Shown one piece after another: positions 23,561 to 34,560 of a DNA stretch of 64,000 nt. Each line of letters begins with the position of its first letter. Position 1 is the first letter of the stretch. This DNA comes from Megalonaias nervosa (lineage: Eukaryota > Mollusca > Bivalvia > Unionida > Unionidae), in contig JAECUM010001813.1 in the NCBI GenBank assembly GCA_016617855.1, positions 102,211 through 166,210 of the forward strand, in the 5' to 3' direction. The position numbers were made by a program, and so were the translations under genes. The notes under the pieces were generated by a model. The model made no database searches. It was not told where the DNA came from and saw only the letters and a program-made list of their open reading frames with translations.

Positions 23561-23879
23561 ATGTTCAGCCTACAAAGAAGTTCCAACTTCACTTTTCCTG
23601 TTGCTGATTTTATAAGGTTGCAGACTGATCTCTAGTACTACTCCACATTATATTCACCCCATGGAGGAAGTTCTTCATTTCCATTTAAGATGCATTCCTG
23701 AGTCTCATCTGCAAGGGCTTCATTCTCATTATGGCTTTGATCTAAAAATCTGCTAGCAGGTTTCATCACTGTAATTTAAAAATATAGATTGATTTAGACT
23801 TGAAATAAACAATGAAAACATATATTGTGTAATTATGCTTTTATGAATCATTTATCCAAAATATAATTTTCCTGTAATA

Positions 23880-24056
23880 CAGTAAAGCCTGTCTTGAAAG
23901 ACCACTGCTATGCGAGACCACCTGTCTTGAGAGACCATGTTCTCAATGCACAAATTTAATGATTATATAGTATTATGGCCTGTTATGAGAGACCACCTGT
24001 CTTGAAAGACCATAATTTTTTGGCAAAAGGGATGGTCTTTCATTACAGGTTCTACT
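23880..24056. mobile_element. Short MITE with TA duplication
   Basis: About 177 bp with imperfect terminal inverted repeats: the left end starts CAGTAAAGCCTGTCTTGAAA, and the right end read inwards is TAGTAGAACCTGTAATGAAA. TA flanks both ends. Inside, 'GAGACCACCTGTCTTGA' occurs twice. Consistent with a Tc1/mariner- or pogo-mobilised MITE. Confidence 0.7.
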
Positions 24057-24739
24057 ATATATTGTTAACGGATACGTTTTATCTAGGGATTGAACTTAAT
24101 TTATGTGCATGTACACTTAAAAAAATTTATGAAAATAAAAACGTGCATACCTTTGAAACATGCAGTGCAAACTCATAACCTTTACTACTCACCTGCACAT
24201 GTTTAAATTCTGATATTCAAGCATTCTTAAACTTGTAATATTTCCTAGGCAGAAGTTTCATAGAATTGGAAGAAAGGACACATTTTGGCATTTTGCCATG
24301 AAATGAAAAAAAATATTAAGAGCAGACCTCAAATTTTCTTCTTAAAACATCTTGAACAATGCATTAACACTTCAACTTGGCAAAAATTCAAAAAATTATT
24401 CTGGTGTGTCTGCTGAAATCGTTTATTATTGTCTGTTCTCTTATTTATCTCTGCCAAAGGTCTGCCGATTTTTATCAAATATCAGAAGACATCATGACCA
24501 CATTTTATTTCTCTGTTACCTGTAAGGTCTCCAACAGGTTCTGCTTTTGGCCTTAAACTCCCCAAATTGAGGTCAACTGTTATTTAACAGTTCTATTCCT
24601 ATTTGCTCTGCCTCACATCATCACACCGGTAGATGTACTAATAGAATATTTCCAGTCCCCAGTAAACATGTTTTGGTTGGTTTGCCTAATGTGTCGATAG
24701 AACACATACAAAATACAGTGTTTGGGTTTTTTAAATATT

Positions 24740-26560
24740 TTTTTTTCCAAAGATTATTTTAATTTTCAAAAACAGTATCTTGAATCCTACAAACTACTAT
24801 CTGATGATCAGTGTGGATTCACCAGAGATGAACAATAGACCATCTTGTCAGACTTTAAGCATTTATTAGACAAGCTTTTATAAAGAAGTTATTGTTGCCA
24901 TCTTTTTCAGTTTGGAGAGGGCTTACATCACCACATGGAAGTATGGCATAATGAATGACCTATTCAGCCTGTGTCATAAAGGCTGTCTATTTAACTTGAT
25001 CTCCAAGGTTTTGCAAGAAACTTCAGAGTTACAGTACAGCACACTTTCTACAAGCTATCTTTTGGAGATGGGTGTATCACAGGGCAGCATATTGTCAATA
25101 ACCCTATTCAGCATCAAAATTAACAGCATAGTTAAATGCCTTGATCTAGGAACTGACATTCTGAGCTGCTTTTTATAAGAAGTATGCACACTATTGAACA
25201 CCAAATACAGATGAGCACAAGCAAAGTTCAGAAATAGCAGAAAAAAATGGCTTCAGATTTTTAAAATCTAAAAATTTGTCTGCCAATTACATTGTATTCA
25301 TGATCACCCAAAGCTCTATATTGATGGTTGTCTTTTTCCTGTTGTGGGGGAACATTTTAAAGTTATTTTTGAATGTCAACTAACTTGTCTTCCACATATT
25401 AGATACATCAGGGACAAGTGTAAAAAAAACAACAAAAAAACTCGTAATACGATTCCTGGTAAACATGGATTGGAGAGCAGTTAAGAAGGTCTTGCACCAG
25501 TTATATAGGTCATTAGGAAGATTAAAACTTTATTATGACTATATTGTGTATGGAGCAGTTTGTAAATCTTACCTGTAGATGCTTGATCTGATACACAATC
25601 AGGCATGTAGACCCAGTCTGCATGCATTTAGAACTTCCCTTTCAGGTCTTGGTCTTGTGGGGCTTAACACCATTTTTCAGCACATGATAGGTTGTATATA
25701 GGGGCCAATCTATTTAGTGGAGTAAGAACCGAGGAAGAACCACTGTCCCACAAGAAGGTGCTGGCAGGCTTTTTCACATACTTGTATTCAGGGCAAGCCT
25801 TAGGCTGATTGGACCGATTACAGGGGCTCCTGCACGTTTGTAATTTTAAAAAATATATCTATAGAGAGAAAGTAATTTTAAAGCGACAGAAGAAAATTTT
25901 AAGTTCAATATTATATAAAACTTGTTTAAAAGTTAATTTCCAAATGCCATGCTCACAGAGGGCCCCATGCGTCAACCCAGGGGGCCCCGCCAAAATGATC
26001 CAAATTGGGCCCCATGTTTGCTAAAGCCATTACTGCCTGTATAGTTCGATCCAAGATCCACAGTTGCACTGACAGAGGTGAGAAGTGTGAGTGACTTATA
26101 AAGGCAAGAACCTTAGATCACTCAGCCACCTGGGACCACTTATTCTTCTTCAGAATGCTCATTTGTTGAGGCAAATGAACCATCACTTTACCTCAGATAA
26201 TCAACTTTTAGCTCTTCAGTATGCTACCAAATTTTTTTCTAATCCATCTAACCCTATATACGATGTAGTGTTTATGTTCAAATACCAAACCTGATATGTT
26301 CAGTACCAAACTTCATCAATGTTGAAAATATTGCGAAATTCTGCATTCCCAAATCACCACTGTAGTTATTTAAATGCCCCAAAATAATATTTGACATTTA
26401 TGAATTCAAAAGGTCCTCAACTAATCCTCACCTTTATACATTTTTGGAACTTAACCTTTCATTGGCACTACATAGCCACTTTTGTGCTAAGTCCCATGAA
26501 ACACAACTACCTAATACTACATCATATAATTGATTGTCTTAGAGGTAATTAAAGGGTAAG
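24740..26560 (+). pseudogene. Jockey-type reverse transcriptase remnant
   Basis: Plus-strand frames encode 'DDQCGFTRDE' region, 'SLERAYITTWKYGIMNDL', 'EMGVSQGSILSITLFSIKIN' (GxxQG fingers/palm motif), then a thumb-like segment with 'FECQLTCLPHIRYIRDKC' and, at 26170-26270, 'LLALQYATKFFSNPSNPIYD'. The YADD box is lost. About 25990-26170 is interrupted by SINE-like sequence. Multiple stops and shifts: a dead fragment of a non-LTR retrotransposon distinct from the one at 8210-12897. Confidence 0.75.
25990..26170 (-). mobile_element. SINE family B head, minus strand fragment
   Basis: On the minus strand, 'GGTCCCAGGTGGCTGAGTGA' near 26150 resembles the family B head at 30430 ('CCCCAGGTGGCTGAATGG'), and a B-box-like 'GGATCTTGGATCGAA' follows. 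The 3' part is not recognisable, so this is a truncated or diverged copy inside the reverse transcriptase remnant. Confidence 0.45.
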
Positions 26561-27331
26561 GGATCAGAGATAAGCAACCATCATTTCAAAGATTACTTGA
26601 TTGATAATAGCCAGGGTGATGTTGACTGTTAAGTCCCTTGAGTATGGCTGTGGGAGAGTCTATTACGCTAATTTGCATGGGTAAATTTCACCAAGTGGAA
26701 CAACACAGTTGAAATGAAGTTGGGTAAATCACAAAGATGCATGTTGAAGAAGCTTCATTACCTCAAATCATAATGTTTAATCTGGAATTGTGAGCAAGTT
26801 TTTTAAGGCAATGTCAGAATGCAGCTGTGGTTCAGGTATGGATGAGCCGTCAGTGTAAATGTAATTTTAGAACTCCTGGTTGATTGAGTTTGACTTTATG
26901 AAGTGCAGCAGCAAGGGGGACATTTGATTCTTTCAACATATTGCAAACACTATATCAAGATCAATACTACTCAAATTGAGATAAAGGATGACTGTAGAAC
27001 TCAATCCCCAAATGAAGTAACATGCTTAAGCATTCTAACTACTGCGGCCATTGCATTCTTGATACTCACAGCAATGCAGATCCAAGAAGATAATTATTAA
27101 ACTACTGAGAGCAGTAAAGACTGTATTCCACAGTTCAGTGGATTTAAAAAAACAGAAATTTGTTGTATTTTATTTATTTAATGTCTCTGTGGTTGTGATT
27201 ATGTGAGTTAGTGTGTTGAAGATATTTGACAGTGCTAAAAGACTGACCATTTCTGGAAGGGGGTGGATGGATGGATGTTTTTTTGGGGAAAAGAATTTTC
27301 ATCTGCCAATTTGTACTTTTATATGCATTAG
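26560..27331. other. Intron sequence upstream of the first recognised MCMDC2 exon
   Basis: No gene or repeat recognised. The preceding MCMDC2 exon, expected to carry the Walker-type region, was not found here. Confidence 0.4.
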
Positions 27332-27524
27332 AACTTGTTGATGGGAAGATGTCAACAGATGTGGGTTCAAAATTCACTGGAGGTCTGCCCCAGCAGAGAG
27401 AACAACCTCTGGGCTGTAAAGTGTGGGCCTACATGGAATCCACTTCTCCCAAGAAACCCCAGCATTTCAAGGACTTTCTAATGGGGGTTTGTGATACTGG
27501 AGATGTCTCAAAAGGTTTTCTGGA
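27332..27524 (+). CDS. MCMDC2: MCMDC2-like exon A (sensor-1 region)
   Basis: Exon of an MCM-family protein. It starts after the acceptor TATATGCATTAG and ends at a strong donor, GA|GTAAGTATG. Reading phase: one base of a codon precedes it and two bases remain at the end. It encodes 'ELVDGKMSTDVGSKFTGG', then 'QQREQPLGCKVWAYMEST' and 'GDVSKGFL'. The pattern (variable strand, glutamine pair, 'C-x-VWAYM-S') matches the region after the Walker B segment of the divergent MCM-domain protein MCMDC2, which acts in meiotic recombination and crossover formation. Not broken, and phase-compatible with the next exon at 31295. Confidence 0.8.
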
Positions 27525-27689
27525 GTAAGTATGGTCAAATCAAAACATTACTTTTATACTGATAATGAAATCAGTCAAAGTGATCTGTTGCAGCACTAAA
27601 AATGGAATCGTTGTACCTTTTATGTGGCAGCCCCTTCAGCAGTGAGAGGTCACCTCATAAGTTGTTAGTCTCTTTTTAGGAGGCCTAAA

Positions 27690-27895
27690 TGGCAAACTGT
27701 ACTACTTTATAACATGGATTGTAAATAGTAAATATGTATTACTTTATAGTAAATAGTCTATATGATAAATTGTACTACTTCATAGTGCAAGGTGTAAATG
27801 ATAAAAGCTACTACTTTGTATTACTTTATAGTGCAAGGTATAAATGTTAAAAATGTACTACTTTATAGTATGAGATCTAAATCGTAATAAATATA
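27690..27895 (+). repeat. Intronic tandem repeat, about 55 bp, about four units
   Basis: Units contain 'GTACTACTTTATAGT' or 'CTACTTCATAGTGCAAGGT' followed by 'ATGATAAA' or 'ATGTTAAA'. Units are diverged. Lies in the intron after MCMDC2 exon A. Confidence 0.65.
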
Positions 27896-28046
27896 TATGG
27901 TCAACAATCGTTCTTATATACAATATTGGTGTCATTGGTCAATGGAGATGAAATTCAGTTCAAAGTACTCAACATTTAACCAGATGGGTACATAATCATC
28001 TTTTTTGGCGTTTGGGTTTAAGATTAGTTTTATCATTATATAAGTG

Positions 28047-28692
28047 ATGGATTCAGACCGCAGTGATGAGGTTGCAGAATTTACTGACAGGGTGTTGGAT
28101 TACCTAGCAGAAGATGTTAATGTTGATAGCAATTTCAAATATTTGCTTCAAAGTGGTGTTAACAAACCCTCGTATATTCTTAAATATAAAATCATGTTAA
28201 AAGCCCATATTAACCATTAATGGAACCACCCATTTGTACCAATACCAACTCAAGGTCAACTTGGAATCGTTGCACGTGCACATGAAAATATCTGGTCATT
28301 AACTGTAGCACCAGATGGGACAAAACGCTGGAATTGTTTTTTTAAACTCGGTTAATTATGCCAACGAATATGTTACACCAGTATTGACTCAACTCAGACA
28401 AATAAGATCTTGGCTGTTATTCAGCAAGGATGCACTTGTCCATGTAACAGTTTTTCAATAACGAGACCAATTGTTTCAGACCTCATTTAATGGTGTAATC
28501 GGTATGGTTGTAAATGAAAAGGGTGCTAGACCACCAGACTGCACAATCACAGGAGAGTTAAGTATTCTTCAGGCAGAGATTTTCTATAATTATATGAAAG
28601 TTGTACCAGTAAAAAAGGGTAATTGGTTAGAAGTGGGTGTGCATGTTTTGCCTGTACATGATACATCTGGACAGGATCTTCCTGTTGAGTAA
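28047..28692 (+). pseudogene. Unidentified decayed ORF
   Basis: Starts with 'MDSDRSDEVAEFTDRVLDYL', followed by 'VNKPSYILKYKIMLKAHINH', a stop, and after frame changes 'FVPIPTQGQLGIVARAHENI' and 'WSLTVAPDGTKRWN'. The last frame (28471-28692) encodes 'MFQTSFNGVIGMVVNEKGA' and 'ILQAEIFYNYMKVVPVKKGN', ending 'QDLPVE'. The composition is clearly protein-like across about 215 codons with a few stops and shifts, so this was once a gene. I do not recognise the family. It lies in an MCMDC2 intron, so it is probably carried by a mobile element or virus. No flanking repeats were seen. Confidence 0.5.
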
Positions 28693-28949
28693 TTGTACTT
28701 TGTGATTACATTATTAATAGAAGAACTATGATGGGCCCTCAATGTCACCGATGTGAATAATCGAAGTGGCGCAACAGCTGTGAGATGAAGTCACCAAGAC
28801 AACCACATTGATGATAAAATAGAAACATGTGTTTGGTCATATATACTATTTGTAGGCTTCCAGAGGTAAAAACTGTTGGTCTTGGTGTAACTGGAATCAC
28901 AGAACCGTCAAAGGTCAAGGTCTCTGTAACTGAAAGAAGAAAAATGGTT

Positions 28950-29395
28950 TCCAGAAAATAACATTAGTTCTACACGTGCCTGGACCAACCTTACATCTGG
29001 GATAAAGGAAAAGCCTATTGAAGGGAAATTGTTTCTGTACATCATGAGCTCATGATCATGCATGGGTGAGTCTAATAAGAAAATAATGGTTTTTACACAG
29101 TAACTTTAGTTCAAGAATGCCTTGACCAAAGGTCCAGGCTATCAAAACTGTTTGGTCACCCATAATAAGAACATTAGTTCTACATATACTGGGACCTAAC
29201 TTTGTAGCTAGCTTTCACCTGGGGTAAGGGAAAGCCTACTGAAGGAAAATTATTTCTGCACATCATGAGGTCATGGCAAGTCTAATAAGAAAATAATGGT
29301 TTTTGCACAGTAACTTTAGTTCAAGAATGCCTTGACCAGAGGCCTGGGTTAATGAGACTGTTTGGTCATTAATCTCCAGAGTCAACCATGCCCTA
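28950..29395 (+). repeat. Intronic tandem repeat, about 215 bp, about two and a half units
   Basis: The segment 'GTCTAATAAGAAAATAATGG' plus 'CACAGTAACTTTAGTTCAAG' recurs at about 29070 and 29280. The intervening 'AACATTAGTTCTACA' with 'TAAGGGAAAGCCTACTGAAG' recurs at about 28960 and 29165. Units are 85-90% similar by eye. Confidence 0.8.
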
Positions 29396-29399
29396 CTAA

Positions 29400-30425
29400 T
29401 TCCCACACAAAGGACTATTAAAAATGGAGTGGGTATTTAACATGCTATTCATTGTGCTCTTGTGCCTTAAATCATGTTTGAGTGTATTCTCGGATACTTT
29501 TGTGTATTAGCATAGATGCTGTTTAAGTTTATTACATAGTCTGAAATTGTTGCTTTTTTTGCAATGAATATTTTATTTGCAAGATTAGATTGTCCACTTA
29601 AAATTTATAATATTGTCTGCTCTTTTTAACCCATAAAAATCTGTCACATAAGACATTGTCAAAGAAACAAATATAAGCTAATAGTCATTAATTTGTACCT
29701 GAATGAGAAAATTTCAAGTTGAATGTTTTCATTTGGATTTTATGCCACTAATCAGTTCTGTCCTATCCATCTGCAGTTCCATATATCCGCCTGTCTCAAG
29801 AGGCATGCTATAAAGACTATCCACAAAACGTAATTTGGCTAGCATAATTTTGTATGCATGACCTGATTAGATTTAGATTTTCAGGCCATTTTAAATGTCT
29901 TTACACACTTTTACACTTTTGTGCTGTTTTAATACAAAAGCTTGCTAGCACAGTTAAATAAAAACTACGTTAAGTAGAGAATTACAATTTAGCATTTGTG
30001 TTTGTATTCAAATATAGATGATCTGATTAGATTTTAAAGATGTTACATCAATTTTTTTTCCCTCACATTTTGCACTTTTCAGGTTTAAATTCATTGACAA
30101 AACCTTTTTTAGCTTAAGTAAACAGAAATCACCTGTGGTAGATAAATTAAATTTGGTAGGCATACTTGTAGTTATATGTAGATGAACTGATTAGATTATC
30201 AGGCATTGTAGAAATTGTTTTAATATTTTTATATACTTTTACAGTTGCGCTGAGACTAATTTGACAAAAACCCTGTTAGCTCAGTTAAACAAAAACCACT
30301 TGAGCAGTGAATGATGATTCATATCCCCATCTAGACAACTAAAACTTTTTGCTGGACTGGTAAACTCTCATGTGACTTTTGTACATAAATTAACACAAAT
30401 TTTAATTTGAACTTGACTTTGCATG
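29400..30425. other. Intron sequence, nothing recognised
   Basis: AT-rich. 'GATCTGATTAGATTT'-like and 'ACCTGATTAGATTTAGATTT' segments recur loosely between 29870 and 30950, suggesting a further very diverged repeat of about 150 bp. No gene. Confidence 0.4.
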
Positions 30426-30429
30426 TATC

Positions 30430-30690
30430 CTCTGGGGCCCCAGGTGGCTGAATGGTTTAAAGTGCCCACCTTTACCAATTTCTGCCATCTCAACCTCTGT
30501 CCATGCCAGTTCCAGTTTCAAGCTTGGCCAATGTGCATATGTGAGATAGCTTGCTAGTAGATTCCCATGGGTTAGTGGTTCTTGATGGGATTTCCCAGCG
30601 TTCTTCCTTTGCAACTGATGCTGGTTGCCATGTACAGTTTATCATGTGATGAAAAATGGCTTTAAACCCACATAGTAACAACAACAACAT
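30430..30690 (+). mobile_element. tRNA-derived SINE, family B, copy 2
   Basis: Head 'CCCCAGGTGGCTGAATGGTT' (A-box-like) at 30437, body 'CCCATGGGTTAGTGGTTCTT' and 'TGATGCTGGTTGCCATGTAC', tail 'CCCACATAGTAACAACAACA'. Matches the copy at 17530-17800. Confidence 0.7.
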
Positions 30691-31294
30691 GTATCCTCAA
30701 TGCTGAGCTAATAGGTCAATATTTGAATTGTTACTGCCATGGCTTGAGGTTGGAAAATAAAATTTGATAGCATATTTGACCTGATAAGATTTTTAGGCCA
30801 TATTAGCAATTTTCCATTTTTTAAAAACCAAAATTGAACTTTTTCACTTAAACAGTTTTACTTAAAACTTGTTAGCTTGATGAAGCAGAAACCACTTGAA
30901 TGCATTTAAAGTTGACCTAATTAGATTTTCAAGCCATATTATACAATTTTAACATTTTTGGGAATTTTACATCTTTTTTGGACTTTGACCTTTTGTCTGC
31001 AGTGTCAGTGGGTGCATGCATGTTTAGACAAACATAAATGTAGTTAAAACAAGAAATAATTTGTTTCATGATAATTTATCATATAAACACAATGGTTGGT
31101 TAAACACAGGTTGAATAAATTTGAGTAGAATGTAGCAAAGATTTTATCTTTGAAGGAACAAATATTTGTTTGTTGTCTACCTAACAAAATCTGAATTCAC
31201 TGATGTGACAAGTAATATATTATTGAAAACATAAATATATTGTATCCTACACTAGCTTTTTATTCCTTTTCCTTTATTATTATTATTATTTCAG

Positions 31295-31457
31295 TGCCTT
31301 TAGTCTAGTGTGTTTCACAGATAATGGAGACAACTCCACAAATGAAGAGGCCGAGATGCAGATTGTACAACATATCCTCACCTTAGCTGTACTTGACCCG
31401 CCTGAAAATGACTCTATCACCTCGGAACTACCTCTTTCTGCTGAAGACTTTCATCTG
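31295..31457 (+). CDS. MCMDC2: MCMDC2-like exon B (post-sensor region)
   Basis: Acceptor TTATTATTTCAG then exon; donor CTG|GTAGCAAG (weaker consensus). Its first base completes the codon left open by exon A, giving an aspartate, so the splice phases match. It encodes 'AFSLVCFTDNGDNSTNEEAE', then 'MQIVQHILTLAV' and 'LPLSAEDFHL'. In MCM proteins this is the segment after the arginine-finger/sensor region, with the conserved aromatic 'D-A/F-F-x-L' and the 'H-I-L' helix. Ends in phase 0. No stops. Confidence 0.8.
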
Positions 31458-31899
31458 GTAGCAAGATAGACATTTCTCTGCATAAATGTTGCATACTTGA
31501 AACTATATCCTTGTGCAAAGCATGGATTTTCCCTAATATCTTTTTCCTAAGGCCAGTGATTCCTTTAAATAGCCTGTTGATTTGATCCTTAAATGGGATC
31601 TCGGATAGTAAATGACAGCCAAACATTCAAAGTAGCCATAATATAAGTATGAAGTAGGCAGGCATTTTTGCCATCAATTGCATATTAAGGAAAACCCAGG
31701 TAATGTGTGAGTTCAAATCTTCTCAGTGTATTCTCTTCCTAAAATGCCTTTAAAATCCAATATCGTCTATCCTCACTCAGACCATTCAGTTAAAAGTACT
31801 GGATTTATCCAGAGATGTCAGCCATTCCAAATTATATTGACAGTATTCCAGAAAATCTAGATTTTATGGCATAGTTTTAGCTCTACAGGTTATATACCA

Positions 31900-33230
31900 A
31901 AAGATATTATAGGATGGCCTGTTGTCTGTCATCCATAACCATCATCTGTTGACTGTTGTCCACCCATCCATTAGCACATATTTGTTGTCTCTTACTCCTC
32001 CAAAACTACTTGGATGATTGTCATGAAATGTTAAGGTACATTCATGCCAAGGTCTAGTTAGTTCCATATGAAAATGAGGCAACTCAAACATTCATTGCGG
32101 TTGCCACAGCAGCCATCATGAAAATATTTATATCCTCCTGAGTGGATGGTCATATCAAATGTGGTTGTGTGGCCTCCATGGCAACCATCTTGAAAATTTT
32201 GTTATGGCTTCTCTTGAATAGAAAATCATATCAACATGGGATTTTAACCAAAAGACGTCTTATGATGTCTAGTTGGTCCTACCGGTAAATCAAAATGCTT
32301 CCTCTTGGCATCTTGAAAATTATTATTGCTATTTCTCCTGAATGGATGGTCATATCAGCGTAGCATTTTCAATGAACAACTTTTTTGCGTCATCTAGTTG
32401 GTCCTAAATGAAAATGGTGCTGATCCGGTGTCTAATATGGCCAACATGTTTGTCATCTTGAAAATCTTGCTATTGCTACTAATCTCCTTAACAGGAAATT
32501 ATATTGCCATGGGGTTTTCACCAGAAAAATTCTTGAGATGTCTAGTATGTCATAAATGAAAATGGTTCTGACTGGACATCCAGTATAACCACCACAGTGA
32601 CCATCTGGAAAATCTTGTCATTGTTATTCCACCTGAATGGTCATAACATGGAGTTTTCACTAAATGTTTTATTCTGAGGTTTAAGTTGGTCATAAATGAA
32701 GCTAGTGCTGATTTGACATCCAATATAGACATTACAACAGCCGTGTTGAAAATTTTGTTATTGTTGCCCTGCAACAGAAGGTTATATGAACATCAGACTT
32801 TCACCGGAAGAAGATTTTTTATGGTATCTGGTTCAACTTGAATAAAATTGTACTGATGTGATATCCATTGTGGCTGTCACAGTAGTCATCTTCAAAATCT
32901 TATTACTACTCCTGCTAGATGGAAAGTCATATCAACATTGGGTTTTTTACCAGAAGACTTATGATCTCTAGTTAGTGCCAATGAAAATATTGCCAGTTTG
33001 ACATCCAGCATGGCCACCATGCAGCTATCTTGAAAATATTGTTATTGCTACTCCACCTTAATGGAAAGTTGTATTGACATGGGGTTTTCACTGGTAGACT
33101 TGTGATATCTATTTGGTCTTGAATGAAAATATTGCCAATCTGACCTCAAGTATGGCTACCACATTGAACATATTGAAAATCTATATTTGTCTTATTCTCT
33201 TGAATTTATGGCATGCATGTGATTCTATTG
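31900..33230 (+). repeat. Satellite-like tandem array, about 170 bp, about seven units
   Basis: Each unit has 'AATGGTCATATCAACATGG', 'GGGTTTTCACCAGAAGAC', 'CTAGTTGGTCCTAAATGAAA', 'CATCCAATATGGCCACCA' and 'ATCTTGAAAATTTTGTTATT' in variant forms, recurring about every 165-175 bp. Units are diverged (about 70-85% by eye). A lone extra unit lies at 35855-35965, so the array was once larger or the unit is dispersed. Confidence 0.85.
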
Positions 33231-33465
33231 GCTTTGGGCCAAAAAGTACATTTTAAAGGTTGTCTACCGCATATATTGTTTTATAGTTGAAATCTACAGC
33301 TTTTAAAAAATTTAAAGAATGTTTAAAATTATAATTAAAAAATCCACAGTAGTTTGACGGTTTCTATAAATACATTAGAGAAACCAGCCAGAACCTGTCT
33401 GGGTACTGGCAATATTTCCATTAGTATAGTTACCTGTGTGATGATGCTTAATTGTCAAATAACAG

Positions 33466-33685
33466 AAGACATGTATGCAACAAACTGTTAATTGATTACC
33501 CTATTGTTGGAATTTGGGGAGTTTCAATACAAAATGGGATATTTTTAATAGATTTTACAAGTAATACAATAAGAAAAGGTGGTCATGATTTCTTCTGTTC
33601 CTTTGATGAAAATCAGCCAGACTTTGGCAGAGGGAGATACAATGAGAGACAAACAATAATAAATGATTTCAGCAGACACACTAGA
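33466..33685 (+). CDS. Orphan coding exon of an unrecognised gene
   Basis: Open frame between a plausible acceptor (TCAAATAACAG) and a perfect donor (AGA|GTAAGT). It encodes 'LLIDYPIVGIWGVSIQNGIF', then 'GGHDFFCSFDENQPDFGRGR' and 'ERQTIINDFSRHTR'. Composition and splice signals look like a functional exon of a conserved protein. The entry phase does not fit between MCMDC2 exons B and D, which already join in phase 0 and align without a gap to MCMDC2, so it is not part of that gene unless alternatively spliced. It could be an exon of a nested gene, or of the transposon whose hAT-like tail begins at 34131. Confidence 0.5.
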
Positions 33686-34130
33686 GTAAGTATTTTGAAT
33701 TTTTGTCATGTTTGATTGTTATTGTGTTGTTCAAGACATTTTAAGAGGAATATTTAAGGATAGCTCTTATATATTTTGTTTAATTTATGGCAAAATGCTG
33801 AAACTATTCCTGTCTCCCAAAGTTAAAGAAACCACTGACTTAGAAATATTACAAGTTGAACAGAGTTTGAATATCAGAATTTAGGCATGTGCAGGCTGGT
33901 AGTAAAGGCCCTTAGTTTGCATTATGTTTTCAAAGGTATATATATTTTGTGTTACAAAAAGTGTTTGAAGTTTTCATGTACATAAATTATGTTTAATCTC
34001 CAGATAAAATGTATTAGTTAACAATATAGTACAAGATAATTAATTTATTGGTAAATTATTTATAAAAAGCATACATACACAATAGATATTGACACAATAT
34101 ATTTCAAGTCTAAATCAGCCTTTCCTTTTT

Positions 34131-34560
34131 ATATTTACAGTGGTGAAACCTGCAAGCAGATTTTTGGATCTGAGCCATGAAGAGAAAGAAGCCCTTAAGA
34201 ATGAGACTCTGGAATACATCTCAAGACCAAGTCAAGAACTTCCTCCATGCAGTGAACATAATATGTAGGAGTATTGGAGAGCAGTCAGCAACTTTACAAA
34301 CCCAACAACAGGAAAACTAAAGAAAGGATTTTTTTGCAGGCTGAGCATAATTGTCCATTCATCACAAGATTCTAATACTGATACAGAGAGGACATTCTCC
34401 ATTCTTAGTACAAAATACAAATTGATACAGTGGGACATCTGGACACAAAACTGTTGAAAGCCTGTTAAGTGTGTAGATTAATAATCACAGTGAATATCAT
34501 CAGTGGTCACCAGAGAGTGGTCTTGTGAGGGAAAATATAAATGCCACTGGATGTTATTAA
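34131..34560 (+). pseudogene. hAT-like transposase C-terminal remnant, copy 2
   Basis: Begins after an acceptor-like TTTATATTTACAG and encodes 'SRFLDLSHEEKEALKNETLE', a stop-interrupted 'YWRAVSNFTNPTTGK', then 'DSNTDTERTFSILSTKYK' and 'INNHSEYHQWSPESGLV'. The sequence 'T-x-E-R-T-F-S' and what follows are typical of the hAT dimerisation region. Several stops. A related fragment lies at 23300-23560. Confidence 0.6.

Noticed and set aside
33466..33685. Assigning this exon to MCMDC2 between exons B and D
   Set aside because: Its entry phase does not match the exit phase of exon B, and B and D already align to MCM proteins without a gap.
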